64,000 bases of DNA from Maribacter sp. (GTDB taxonomy: Bacteria > Bacteroidota > Bacteroidia > Flavobacteriales > Flavobacteriaceae), in contig DRFI01000020.1 in assembly GCA_011050675.1 (NCBI GenBank), forward strand, positions 496,001 through 560,000, given 5' to 3'. Under the pieces are notes generated by a model that was given only the letters and a program-made list of their open reading frames with translations, made no database searches and was not told the DNA's origin. This document shows, piece by piece, positions 34,887-44,251 of this stretch (positions are counted from its first letter, which is position 1; each line of letters begins with the position of its first letter). Both the position numbers and the translations under genes were made by a program.

Positions 34887-35750
34887 TTATGCAACTTCAT
34901 GCCCTTCGTTAGCTTCTAACAATAGAAACCAATCTTGTAATTCTAAATCGATGGCAATTGCCTCCATCGCCTTTTTTAATCGTTTTGGTGTCGCCGTACC
35001 AACTACAGGATGCACTTTAGAAGGGTGTGTTAAAACCCAAGCCAATAAAAGCTGATCTTCTGTAGCATCGTATTTTTTAGTAAGCTCTGCCAAAACCTTT
35101 TTAATTCTAGTATTTACCTTAGATTCTTCCCTAAAATAACTACCAAGTGGACTCCAACTCATTGCCAATCTATCGTAAGTTATGCAATCATCCAAAGTAC
35201 CATCTTTCATTACTCCGTTAGAAGATAACGAAAACTCCACTTGATTGGCGTCTACTTGAACCCCCTTCTCTATAAGTTGAATTTGAGACGGAGTAAAATT
35301 AGATACTCCAAATTGTCTAATTTTTCCATCCTCTCTTAACTTATCTACAGCCTCTGCAATTTCTGAAGGATTCATTAATGGACTTGGTCTATGTAATAAA
35401 AGTAGATCTAAGTAATCTGTCTGCAACATTTTTAAAGACCTTTCTACAGATGATATAATATAATCCTTACCATAATCATAATGCTTTACCCTATTGGATC
35501 TTTCTTTAACATCAAATTGAATTCCGCATTTACTGATCAATTGAATATCCTCTCTTTGTATTTCACTCTTATTGAATGCTTTGCCAAAATCTTCTTCATT
35601 AGTATAATCACCATAAATATCTGCATGATCAAAAGTGGTAATGTTATTTTCCACACAGTGATTCATTAACGTTATCATTTCAGAGGTAGAATGTTGTTTT
35701 CCCCATTTGCCCCAGGTCATAGTACCCGCAATTATTCTTGAATATTTCAA
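34887..35750 (-). CDS. Aldo/keto reductase (YdhF-like)
   Basis: A 287-residue TIM-barrel oxidoreductase. The catalytic tetrad is visible: Asp and Tyr in FDHADIYGDYTNEEDFG, Lys in QLISKCGIQ and His in LLLLHRPSP. The C-terminal NADP-binding VVGTATPKRLKKAMEA is present. The LLLLHRPSPLMNPSEIAEAVD segment (quoted as LLLLHRPSPLM) is typical of YdhF. Substrates are likely small aldehydes or ketones. It is the first gene of the likely two-gene unit with the SDR. Confidence 0.87.
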   Translation of the reverse strand: MKYSRIIAGTMTWGKWGKQHSTSEMITLMNHCVENNITTFDHADIYGDYTNEEDFGKAFNKSEIQREDIQLISKCGIQFDVKERSNRVKHYDYGKDYIISSVERSLKMLQTDYLDLLLLHRPSPLMNPSEIAEAVDKLREDGKIRQFGVSNFTPSQIQLIEKGVQVDANQVEFSLSSNGVMKDGTLDDCITYDRLAMSWSPLGSYFREESKVNTRIKKVLAELTKKYDATEDQLLLAWVLTHPSKVHPVVGTATPKRLKKAMEAIAIDLELQDWFLLLEANEGHEVA

Positions 35751-35921
35751 TATATTATTATTTGATTAATGAATTTAGAAAGAAATCCCTTAAAACCTTC
35801 ATAAAAATAAGGGCTTTTCCGATTTTTTAACCTATCATTAACAGCGACTGAATGAATAAATTTTCAATTTGCATGACTGTTAAAATTAGAAGCCTTAACA
35901 ATCAATAATATAAAGTTTTAA

Positions 35922-36923
35922 ATGGAAGAAAATACTTCAATTGACATTAGTGCCGTAAATGAGAAGATTGCTCGAGAAAGTGCTTTTATCGATCTACTGA
36001 TGCTTGAAATGAATAAGGTAATCGTTGGCCAAAAGTATATGGTTGAACGATTATTAATTGGTCTATTAGGGCAAGGTCATATCTTACTAGAAGGTGTTCC
36101 CGGTCTAGCAAAAACCTTAGCCATAAACACGCTTTCAAAAGCTGTTAAAGGTAGCTTTAGTAGAATACAGTTTACACCCGATTTGCTTCCTGCAGATGTT
36201 GTAGGTACGATGATCTACAATATGAAACTGAACGATTTCTCTATTAAGAAAGGTCCAATATTCGCCAATTTTGTTCTTGCCGATGAAATTAACCGTGCAC
36301 CTGCAAAAGTGCAGTCTGCATTATTAGAAGCAATGCAAGAAAAGCAAGTTACCATTGGTGACGAAACTTTTATTCTTGACAAGCCCTTTTTAGTAATGGC
36401 TACTCAAAACCCAGTAGAACAAGAAGGGACATATCCACTTCCTGAAGCACAGATTGACCGTTTTATGTTGAAAACGGTTATAGATTATCCAAAAATTAAT
36501 GAGGAGCAATTGATTATGCGCCAGAATTTATTGGGTAATTATGAAACTGTAAATGCTGTGGTATCCATAGAACAAATACTAAGTGCACAAAAAGCGGTAC
36601 GTGAAGTATATATGGACGAAAAAATCGAGAAATATATCCTTGATATTGTTTTCGCCACAAGATATCCTGAGAAATATAATTTAGAAAGCTTAAAACCTTT
36701 AATCAGTTTTGGTGCTTCGCCAAGGGGAAGTATCAATTTAGGTGTCGCTGCAAAATGTTATGCCTTTATTAAAAGAAGAGGCTATGTTGTTCCTGAAGAT
36801 GTACGAGCTATTGTACATGATGTTTTAAGACATAGAATAGGAATTACCTACGAGGCAGAAGCTGAAAATATTACCTCTGTTGATATCATCAACAAAATTG
36901 TAAACGAGATCGAAGTACCTTAA
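35922..36923 (+). CDS. MoxR-family AAA+ ATPase
   Basis: MoxR ATPases act as chaperones with von Willebrand A proteins. The 333-residue protein has Walker A GVPGLAKTLA (about 64-73), Walker B VLADEINRAP and the sensor region MATQNPVEQEGTYPLPEAQIDRF (quoted in part: MATQNPVEQEGTYPLPEA). It heads a run of seven further genes that match the Bat operon, starting 96 bases downstream with DUF58. Confidence 0.93.
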   Translation: MEENTSIDISAVNEKIARESAFIDLLMLEMNKVIVGQKYMVERLLIGLLGQGHILLEGVPGLAKTLAINTLSKAVKGSFSRIQFTPDLLPADVVGTMIYNMKLNDFSIKKGPIFANFVLADEINRAPAKVQSALLEAMQEKQVTIGDETFILDKPFLVMATQNPVEQEGTYPLPEAQIDRFMLKTVIDYPKINEEQLIMRQNLLGNYETVNAVVSIEQILSAQKAVREVYMDEKIEKYILDIVFATRYPEKYNLESLKPLISFGASPRGSINLGVAAKCYAFIKRRGYVVPEDVRAIVHDVLRHRIGITYEAEAENITSVDIINKIVNEIEVP

Positions 36924-37019
36924 ATTCAGTTCATAATATTTGTCACTTGTAATAGCTATTATTACTAAATGCTGAATATAATTTACTGAAACAGAGACTG
37001 TAAACTGTTTACTATAAAA

Positions 37020-37886
37020 ATGGATACCAAAGAGTTACTCAAAAAAGTACGGAAAATAGAAATAAAGACGAGACGTCTTTCTGACCATATATTTGGTGGG
37101 GAATACCACTCTACCTTTAAGGGTCGTGGTATGACATTTAGCGAAGTACGACAGTACCAATTTGGTGATGATGTAAGAAATATTGACTGGAATGTTACCG
37201 CCCGCTATAGTGAGCCTTATATAAAGGTTTTTGAAGAAGAGCGAGAATTAACCATGATGCTTATGGTAGATATTAGTGGCTCAGAATTATTCGGTACCAC
37301 TAATCAATTCAAAAACGACATAGTAACAGAAATATCGGCAACCTTAGCTTTTAGTGCACTAAAAAACAATGACAAGGTAGGTATCATTTTATTCTCTGAT
37401 CAGATAGAGCTTTTCATTCCACCTAAAAAAGGGAAGACACATGCTTTACGTATTATTAGAGAATTACTAGAATTTAAACCAAAAAGCAATAAAACAGATA
37501 TCGCCCAAGCATTAAAATTCTTGAGCAGTGTCATGAAAAAGAAAGCTATTGTTTTTGTCCTTTCTGATTTCATTGACGAAGGATATGAGAAAACCTTAAA
37601 AATTACCGGAAGAAGACACGATTTAACCGGTATTCGCATTTATGATGAACGAGAAGAATCTATCCCAAATTTAGGGATGGTTCAAATGCAAGATGCCGAA
37701 ACAGGAAAGTTACAATTGGTGAATACCGCATCTAAGAAAGTAAGAAATGCGTATGCAGAATTTCACAGAGAACGTGTTACTTATTTTAAAGAGTCTTTCA
37801 CAAAATCTGGCTGTGGAGTTTTAGATTGTAGAGTAGACGAAAGTTACGTGAAAAAATTATTGGGCTATTTTAAAAGAAGAGGTTGA
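37020..37886 (+). CDS. DUF58 domain protein (VWA-like) of the Bat operon
   Basis: The 288-residue protein has the DUF58 hallmark FGDDVRNIDWNVTAR near residue 50 and, after it, a VWA-type MIDAS start LMVDISGSELFG (DxSxS). The 'GxGMTFSEVRQYQ' block precedes DUF58. No membrane segment is present, unlike many DUF58 proteins. It links the MoxR ATPase to the VWA proteins BatA and BatB. Its stop overlaps a TTG of the next gene. Confidence 0.9.
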   Translation: MDTKELLKKVRKIEIKTRRLSDHIFGGEYHSTFKGRGMTFSEVRQYQFGDDVRNIDWNVTARYSEPYIKVFEEERELTMMLMVDISGSELFGTTNQFKNDIVTEISATLAFSALKNNDKVGIILFSDQIELFIPPKKGKTHALRIIRELLEFKPKSNKTDIAQALKFLSSVMKKKAIVFVLSDFIDEGYEKTLKITGRRHDLTGIRIYDEREESIPNLGMVQMQDAETGKLQLVNTASKKVRNAYAEFHRERVTYFKESFTKSGCGVLDCRVDESYVKKLLGYFKRRG

Positions 37887-37891
37887 TACGA

Positions 37892-39553
37892 ATGATTTAT
37901 ATAAATAGAATAATTGAAAATGGTGCTTCGTTTATAAAACGAATATCACCCTTATTCGTATTTCTTCTGTTCATTTTTGAGCTATCGGCACAAGAACGCC
38001 CAAACATTTCAACGAAGGTTGATACCTCTTACATAAAAATTGGGGAGCAAGTTCAATGGACGGTCACTGTTGATATAGATTCTACCGACTTTGTTATTTT
38101 CCCTGAAGGACAAACATTTTCTCCTTTAGAAACTGTGGAAGCTTTTGCAACAGATACTACACGAAAAAAAGACAGACTAACACTTCAAAAAATATATGCT
38201 TTAACCCAGTTCGATTCTGGCGCATACAAATTACCATCTCAACGTATTGATATTAATGGAACAGGTTTTATGACCGATTCTATGTTGATTAATGTAGCTA
38301 CTATTCCTGTAGATACATTAAATCAGAAAATGTATGATATTAAGCCGCTTATTAATGTTGAGAAAAGTAACTACGATTTTTGGACATACTTACTTATAGG
38401 TTTATTAATCTTATCCATTTTAGGAGGACTATTATATTGGTTCGTTTTCCGTAGAAAACCGTTAACCGAAGAAGAAAAAGTAGCACTATTACCACCTTAT
38501 GATAGAGCGCTACTAGAACTTAAGCGTTTAGAAAATTCTAAATATTTAATACAAGATGAATACAAACAATACTATTCTGAATTAACCACCATTGTACGTT
38601 CTTATTTAGAAGAAGATGCGCACGTAACAGCATTAGAAAGTACAACCGGACAGTTAATTGAGAAATTAGAACTTTTAAAAGATGCCGGTGAATTGAAATT
38701 GGATGATGATACCATCAAACAATTTCAACAAATTTTACAAACGGCAGATTTAGTGAAATTCGCCAAGAACAAACCATCTACTTCTGTTGCTGAACAAGAT
38801 AGAAAACTGGTTGAACAGATTGTAGAGAAAACACATGAGGCTTTACCAGAACCTACAGAAGAGGAATTACTGGAACATGCAGAATATCAAGAAGAATTAG
38901 AACGTAGAGCTAAAAAGAAGAAAATTAAAATTGCAATAATATCCACTATTGCCGTGATACTTATAGGTATTACTATTACTGGTATCAAATTTGGATTTGG
39001 CTACATGAAAGATACCGTTCTTGGGCATCCAACAAAAGAGCTTTTAGAAGGAGAGTGGGTTCGTAGTAGTTATGGCTTTCCTCCTATACAATTGGAGACT
39101 CCACAAGTTCTCGTACGTCAAAAAATAAAATTACCTGCAGAAGCAAAATCTACTATCGCCGATATACAAGCTTTTCAATACACAAGCCCTATTGGACTTT
39201 TTAATGTTGGTACAACTTCTGTTACACTGAACCAACAAGATGTTGAACCCGATTTTGAAAAAACAATTGAGCAGATTCTATCGAATTTTGAAAATCAAGG
39301 TGCAAAAAATATCATTACAAAACAAGAAGAATTCAGTACGATAAGCGGCGTAAAAGGTGTGAAAGTTTATGGAAGTGGTAAGTTTTTAGCACCAGGGGCA
39401 AAAGAATTAATTGAAGGTGAATATACCGTACTGCTATTTGGCGGCAAAGGTTTTCAGCAATACATTATTCTAACCTGGCTAGAAGATGATACGTACGCAC
39501 AAGAAATAGTAGACCGAATTTTAGCATCGGTAGAAGTTAAAACAGAATTATAA
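37892..39553 (+). CDS. Three-helix membrane protein of the Bat operon, two-part
   Basis: Using the ATG at 37892 (a TTG at 37883 overlaps the preceding stop) the protein is 553 residues. It has a signal helix (about 19-34), an exported beta domain, a helix at about 165-187, a cytoplasmic helical region (LLPPYDRALLELKRLE...) like DUF4381, a third helix at about 346-369 and a C-terminal domain of 180 residues (GEWVRSSYGFPP onward) that I do not recognise. In the usual Bat operon this slot holds a shorter protein ending near the second helix, so the extra helix and tail are notable. It abuts BatA with no gap. Confidence 0.75.
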   Translation: MIYINRIIENGASFIKRISPLFVFLLFIFELSAQERPNISTKVDTSYIKIGEQVQWTVTVDIDSTDFVIFPEGQTFSPLETVEAFATDTTRKKDRLTLQKIYALTQFDSGAYKLPSQRIDINGTGFMTDSMLINVATIPVDTLNQKMYDIKPLINVEKSNYDFWTYLLIGLLILSILGGLLYWFVFRRKPLTEEEKVALLPPYDRALLELKRLENSKYLIQDEYKQYYSELTTIVRSYLEEDAHVTALESTTGQLIEKLELLKDAGELKLDDDTIKQFQQILQTADLVKFAKNKPSTSVAEQDRKLVEQIVEKTHEALPEPTEEELLEHAEYQEELERRAKKKKIKIAIISTIAVILIGITITGIKFGFGYMKDTVLGHPTKELLEGEWVRSSYGFPPIQLETPQVLVRQKIKLPAEAKSTIADIQAFQYTSPIGLFNVGTTSVTLNQQDVEPDFEKTIEQILSNFENQGAKNIITKQEEFSTISGVKGVKVYGSGKFLAPGAKELIEGEYTVLLFGGKGFQQYIILTWLEDDTYAQEIVDRILASVEVKTEL

Positions 39554-40552
39554 ATGTTCGATAATATATCATTTGCAAATCCTGATTTCTTTTGGCTGTT
39601 CCTATTACTGCCATTAGCAATTGTGTGGTATATCTTTAAACAAAAAGAGCAAACTGCATCACTACGTATTTCTAGTGCCAAAGGATTCAGTTATAATAGT
39701 ATTTTACCAAAACTAAGACCAGGTTTATTCCTGCTAAGATTATTGGCTTTAGGTGCTATTATTGTAGCATTGGCAAGACCACAAACAGAGGATATTTCTA
39801 CACGATCCAAGACTACCAAAGGTATTGATATTGTTATGGCAATAGATGTATCTTCTAGTATGTTAGCACGCGATTTAAAGCCAAATAGACTTTCTGCATT
39901 AAAAGAAGTAGCTGCAGATTTTATTAAAGAAAGACCAAATGACCGTATCGGACTTGTAGTTTATGCAGGTGAAGGATATACAAAAACGCCTATTACTACA
40001 GACAAATCAATTGTACTTAACGCACTTTCAGAAATTAGTTACGGGCAATTAGACGATGGTACCGCAATAGGCATGGGACTAGCAACTTCGGTTAACCGTT
40101 TAAAGGAAAGTAAGGCAATAAGTAAAATCATTATTCTATTGACAGATGGTGTAAACAATTCTGGTTTCATTGAACCACAAACGGCAGCTGACCTTGCCAT
40201 TGAATTTGGAATAAAAACATACACTATCGGTATAGGAACAAATGGTAATGCCCTGACACCCATTCAATACAATCCCGATGGTTCTTTTAGATATGGAATG
40301 CGACAAGTTGAGATAGATGAAAATTTACTTAAAGATATTGCAAGTGCTACCGGTGGAAAATATTTTAGAGCTACCGATAATGAGTCTTTAGAGGAAATCT
40401 ATGACGAAATCAACAAACTAGAAAAAACAGAGGTAGAAGAATTTAAATACTACCGCTACGAAGAGAAATTTAGACCTTGGATTTTATTGGCGGGAATATT
40501 GCTGTTGTTAGAATGGATTTTAAGAAATACGCTATTTAGAAGCTTTGTATAA
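39554..40552 (+). CDS. batA: BatA: VWA-domain membrane protein
   Basis: The 332-residue protein has two N-terminal membrane helices, a von Willebrand A domain and a C-terminal helix. The metal-ion (MIDAS) site is intact: VMAIDVSSSMLARDL (DxSxS) and LLTDGVNNSG. It starts at the base following the stop of the gene before it and is followed after 1 base by BatB. Bat proteins were linked to oxygen tolerance in Bacteroides; the complex is thought to act with MoxR at the membrane. Confidence 0.92.
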   Translation: MFDNISFANPDFFWLFLLLPLAIVWYIFKQKEQTASLRISSAKGFSYNSILPKLRPGLFLLRLLALGAIIVALARPQTEDISTRSKTTKGIDIVMAIDVSSSMLARDLKPNRLSALKEVAADFIKERPNDRIGLVVYAGEGYTKTPITTDKSIVLNALSEISYGQLDDGTAIGMGLATSVNRLKESKAISKIIILLTDGVNNSGFIEPQTAADLAIEFGIKTYTIGIGTNGNALTPIQYNPDGSFRYGMRQVEIDENLLKDIASATGGKYFRATDNESLEEIYDEINKLEKTEVEEFKYYRYEEKFRPWILLAGILLLLEWILRNTLFRSFV

Positions 40553-40553
40553 T

Positions 40554-41600
40554 ATGATACAGTACGACGAAACATTATATTTCTATTTGCTCATCATCAT
40601 TCCGGTGATAGTGGTGTTGTATCTATTGGTATTGGTATGGAAAAAAAGGACCCAAAAGAAGTTTGCAGATACCGACCTTCTAAAAAGGTTAACCCCAAAT
40701 CGCTCATATAACAAAGCAGGTATAAAATTGGTCGTTTTCATCCTTGCATTGGCATTATTAATTATTGGCTTGGTTAACCCTAAAATCGGGACAAAATTAG
40801 AAACCGTAAAGAGAGAAGGAGTTGATATTGTTTTTGCAGTAGATGTTAGTAAAAGTATGCTAGCAGAAGACATTGCACCAAACAGATTGGAAAAGGCTAA
40901 AAGATTGGTTTCTGAAATTATAAATCAATTAGCAAGTGACCGTATTGGTATTATCGCTTATGCTGGGCAAGCATACCCTCAATTACCGATTACCACAGAT
41001 TATGGCGCAGCAAAAATGTTCTTGCAAGGCATGAATACAGATATGCTAACATCTCAAGGTACAGCCATTGATCAAGCTATAGAACTGGCCACTACTTTTT
41101 ATGATGATGCCGAACAGACTAATCGTGTTTTGTTCATTATTTCTGATGGTGAAGACCATTCTGAAGGTTCTACATTAGATGCCGTAGAGGATGCTGTTGA
41201 CGAAGGAATTATAATTTACACCATTGGTGTTGGCAAAGAAAAAGGTGCTCCCATACCCATTAAGCGAAACGGAATTTTAGAGAGCTTAAAAAAAGATAGT
41301 CAAGGCGAAACCGTTATTACCAAATTAAACGAAAGTGTTTTGGTTGACATCGCTAATGAAGGAGAAGGGCAATATATAGATGGTTCTAATACCGATGTCG
41401 CCGTCGAATTCATTAAAGAAGAGTTGTTAAAAATGGACAAGAAGGAATTTGAAGCCAAACAATTCGCTGAATATAAAGATCAGTTTCAATGGTTTATCGG
41501 AGGGGCATTGTTGCTTCTTTTTTTAGATATATTTATCTTGGACCGAAAGACGAGCTGGTTAAAAAAACTCAATTTGTTCAATGAGAAAAGAAATGAATAA
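40554..41600 (+). CDS. batB: BatB: VWA-domain membrane protein
   Basis: From the ATG at 40554 this is 348 residues with membrane helices at about 6-28 and 50-68, a VWA domain with MIDAS VFAVDVSKSMLAEDI and ISDGEDHSEGST, and a C-terminal helix. A frame extension to a TTG at 40545 overlaps BatA and was not used. Its 3' end overlaps the start of BatC by 20 bases, so the two are translationally coupled. Confidence 0.9.
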   Translation: MIQYDETLYFYLLIIIPVIVVLYLLVLVWKKRTQKKFADTDLLKRLTPNRSYNKAGIKLVVFILALALLIIGLVNPKIGTKLETVKREGVDIVFAVDVSKSMLAEDIAPNRLEKAKRLVSEIINQLASDRIGIIAYAGQAYPQLPITTDYGAAKMFLQGMNTDMLTSQGTAIDQAIELATTFYDDAEQTNRVLFIISDGEDHSEGSTLDAVEDAVDEGIIIYTIGVGKEKGAPIPIKRNGILESLKKDSQGETVITKLNESVLVDIANEGEGQYIDGSNTDVAVEFIKEELLKMDKKEFEAKQFAEYKDQFQWFIGGALLLLFLDIFILDRKTSWLKKLNLFNEKRNE

Positions 41601-42465
41601 AATTAGCACAGTTTTACTTTTAGTTTTTGCTTGCCTATCATCTTTTGCTCAAGAGATTGACGAGAAGGAAAAAGAAAAAGCATTAAAATCATCCACAAAC
41701 CTTACATGGGATGCTAACAAAGCATTATTAGAAGATGATTTTATTTCAGCTGAAGTAGATTATAGAAAAGCTATCGCTAAAAGCGGAGATAATAGCGCAG
41801 CACCCTATAATTTAGGAAACGCCTATTACGAAAACGAAACGTACAACGAAGCTTTTGGAAGATTTAAAGAGGCTGGTGAAGCATCTACATCAAAAGCTGA
41901 TAAGCATAAAGCTTATCATAATATGGGTAATGTTTTCATGAAACGCAAAGACTATGCAAAAGCAGTTGAAGCGTATAAAGAAGCTTTGCGTAATGACCCT
42001 ACAGATGAAGAAACCCGCTACAACTTAGCGCTGGCGAAAGAACTCCTTAAAAAAGACCAAGACGAGAACAAACAGGATAAAGACGATAAGGATAAAGACA
42101 AAGATCAAGACGAAAACAAAGATCAAGACGAAAACAAAGATCAAGATAAAAAGGACGAAGGAGAAAACGAGGACAAAAAAGATCAGAGAGACGAAGGTGA
42201 CAAGGGTGATGAAGGCGATAAAGACGAGGAAAAGAAAGACGACAATAAAGAAGGTGAAGGAGATAATAAATCTGATCAAAAGAAAAAACCTGAACAAGGC
42301 GAAGGTGACAACGAACAGGAACAACAACCTAGACCAAATCAGCTTTCTAAGCAACAAGTTGAGAACCTATTAAGAGCCATGCAAAATGCAGAGAAAAAGG
42401 TTCAAGACAAAATAGATGCAAAAAAAGTAAAAGGTGCTAAAATTAAAAACGAAAAGGATTGGTAG
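41581..42465 (+). CDS. batC: BatC: exported TPR protein with long acidic repeat tail
   Basis: The 294-residue protein has a signal peptide (VLLLVFACLSSFAQ) and about three TPR repeats (PYNLGNAYYENETYNEAFGR, then HNMGNVFMKRKDYAKAVEAY). Residues about 155-255 are almost only Asp, Lys, Glu, Gln, Asn and Gly, encoded by imperfect tandem repeats. A short helical end (QQVENLLRAMQNAEKKVQDK) follows. TPR modules mediate contacts within the Bat complex. The ATG at 41581 or at 41593 may be used. Confidence 0.88.
   Translation: MRKEMNKISTVLLLVFACLSSFAQEIDEKEKEKALKSSTNLTWDANKALLEDDFISAEVDYRKAIAKSGDNSAAPYNLGNAYYENETYNEAFGRFKEAGEASTSKADKHKAYHNMGNVFMKRKDYAKAVEAYKEALRNDPTDEETRYNLALAKELLKKDQDENKQDKDDKDKDKDQDENKDQDENKDQDKKDEGENEDKKDQRDEGDKGDEGDKDEEKKDDNKEGEGDNKSDQKKKPEQGEGDNEQEQQPRPNQLSKQQVENLLRAMQNAEKKVQDKIDAKKVKGAKIKNEKDW
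42103..42147 (+). repeat. 18-bp tandem repeat in batC
   Basis: The unit GATCAAGACGAAAACAAA is present twice exactly (42103-42120 and 42121-42138), with a partial third copy, and encodes the acidic repeat DQDENK. Similar but looser repeats continue to about 42310. Confidence 0.9.
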
Positions 42466-44249
42466 ACTTTAAGTCCATAACAAAATTTGGGTTACTTATA
42501 ACCATTTTTCTATCATCAGTATTGATGATGGGGCAAAATAGTAATGCCGTAACTTTTGAAATGAAATTGAGCAAACCAAAGCTTGGTCTAAATGAAAGGT
42601 TACGTGTAGATTTTATTATGAACCGTGATGGTGATAATTTTAATCCCCCAGATTTTACAGGGTTTAAAGTAGTCATGGGACCATCACAATCCATTAGTTC
42701 TTCTTGGATAAATGGCGTTAGAAGTTATTCTAAATCATATTCTTATACCCTATCACCAACTTCAAAAGGTAAATTCACCATTAAACAAGCTTCTATTGTC
42801 ATTGGTGGTGAAACTTATAAATCATTAGCCAAAGATGTTGAAGTTACAGCTGCTGTTGATAAGCCTAGTGATCAGATGACTGCTGACGATGTTGCAGATG
42901 AAAACTTACATTTAGTAGCTGAAATTTCAAAAACGAATCCGTATTTGAATGAAGCCATAACGGTGATCTATAAATTATACGTTAGTCCTAACATAAGTGT
43001 ATCAAACTATCAACCTCTAGATAACCCTACCTATAATAATTTCTGGAGTCAAGACATTAAAGTATCTGCCCTTAGTGCTCAAAACGGAACTTATAAAGGC
43101 AAACCTTATCGGTATGTTATATTAAAACGGGTTGTCCTTTATCCGCAGAAGTCTGGCAAATTAGATATTGAACCTCTATCACTAGATGTCACCGTAGACG
43201 TACCTTCTGGTAGACGAGATTTCTTTGGTCAAAGAATGTATGCCCAAACAAACAAAACAGTATCTGCAGGTAATAGAACAATTAACGTTAAGCCTTTACC
43301 TTTAGAAAATCAGCCTGCTAATTTCAATGGTGCTGTTGGTGATTTTGATTTTGCTATAACAACCAGTAAAACAAGCTTAAATGCTTCAGAATCTTTACAA
43401 GCAACTGTAGAGGTAAGTGGAAAAGGGAATCTAAAGCTATTTAAACTTCCTGAATTGGAATTACCAAGTGCACTGGAGGTTTACGAGCCTGAATTCACTG
43501 AAGGTGTTAGAACTACGTTAGCAGGTATGCAGGGCAAGGTGAGTAACCAATATACCATTGTCCCTTCATTTAGAGGTAAATATCCTATTTCACCTTTAAA
43601 TTTCAGTTATTTCAATCCGTCTATCGGTAAGTACACCACCTTAACATCAGATGAGATTGTGATAAATGTATTAGAAGGTCCATTAAGTGCATCTTCTGAT
43701 GCCGCACAAAACACTAATAGTCAAAAACAGTCTATAATTACCAGTGGGAATCAATTCAATTTTATAAAATTGAATCCTAACTTAACAAGTAAATCTGTTT
43801 CATACTTTTTTGAATCCACTACTTTCTATGTTTGGTTGTTGTGCCCACTACTATTAATTCCTTTAGCTATAGTATTTAGAAAAAAGAGGGATTCTATAGC
43901 TGGCGATGTTGTTGGTAATAAAATAAGAAAAGCGAATAAACTAGCCCGTAAATATTTATCTGCCGCTAGAAAAGAACTTGGCAATAAGGAATCTTTTTAT
44001 GTTGCTCTAGAGCGAGCATTACATAACTATTTAAAAGCGAAATTAAAGATTGAAACTTCTGAATTCAGTAAGGACAAAATAACCGAACTGCTTATAGAAA
44101 AACAGATAGATGATGCTACCGTAAATAGTTTCATCGACCTTCTTACGAATTGCGAATCTGCCAGATACAGTCCGTTCTCTAACGTACAAATGCAGGCAGA
44201 TTATGATAAGGCAAGTGAAGTAATCTCTATAATGGATAAACAATTATAA
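42459..44249 (+). CDS. batD: BatD: exported membrane protein
   Basis: A 596-residue BatD protein with an N-terminal signal (FGLLITIFLSSVLMMGQ), several immunoglobulin-like beta domains (about 30-420) and one membrane helix near 452-475 before a cytoplasmic helical tail. The only plausible start is the TTG at 42459, which overlaps BatC by 7 bases: the signal peptide needs it, since the next ATG comes inside the signal. BatD is thought to be the large periplasmic part of the Bat complex. Confidence 0.9.
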   Translation: MVDFKSITKFGLLITIFLSSVLMMGQNSNAVTFEMKLSKPKLGLNERLRVDFIMNRDGDNFNPPDFTGFKVVMGPSQSISSSWINGVRSYSKSYSYTLSPTSKGKFTIKQASIVIGGETYKSLAKDVEVTAAVDKPSDQMTADDVADENLHLVAEISKTNPYLNEAITVIYKLYVSPNISVSNYQPLDNPTYNNFWSQDIKVSALSAQNGTYKGKPYRYVILKRVVLYPQKSGKLDIEPLSLDVTVDVPSGRRDFFGQRMYAQTNKTVSAGNRTINVKPLPLENQPANFNGAVGDFDFAITTSKTSLNASESLQATVEVSGKGNLKLFKLPELELPSALEVYEPEFTEGVRTTLAGMQGKVSNQYTIVPSFRGKYPISPLNFSYFNPSIGKYTTLTSDEIVINVLEGPLSASSDAAQNTNSQKQSIITSGNQFNFIKLNPNLTSKSVSYFFESTTFYVWLLCPLLLIPLAIVFRKKRDSIAGDVVGNKIRKANKLARKYLSAARKELGNKESFYVALERALHNYLKAKLKIETSEFSKDKITELLIEKQIDDATVNSFIDLLTNCESARYSPFSNVQMQADYDKASEVISIMDKQL

Positions 44250-44251
44250 GT

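Noticed and set aside
42060-42310. Short tandem repeats that could suggest a CRISPR array
   Set aside because: The units are 18 bp with no unique spacers and are in frame inside batC; they are coding repeats.
42025-42357. 110-codon frame on the minus strand made of Phe, Val and Leu
   Set aside because: It is the complement of the acidic Asp/Lys/Glu repeat of batC, which always yields such a hydrophobic shadow.
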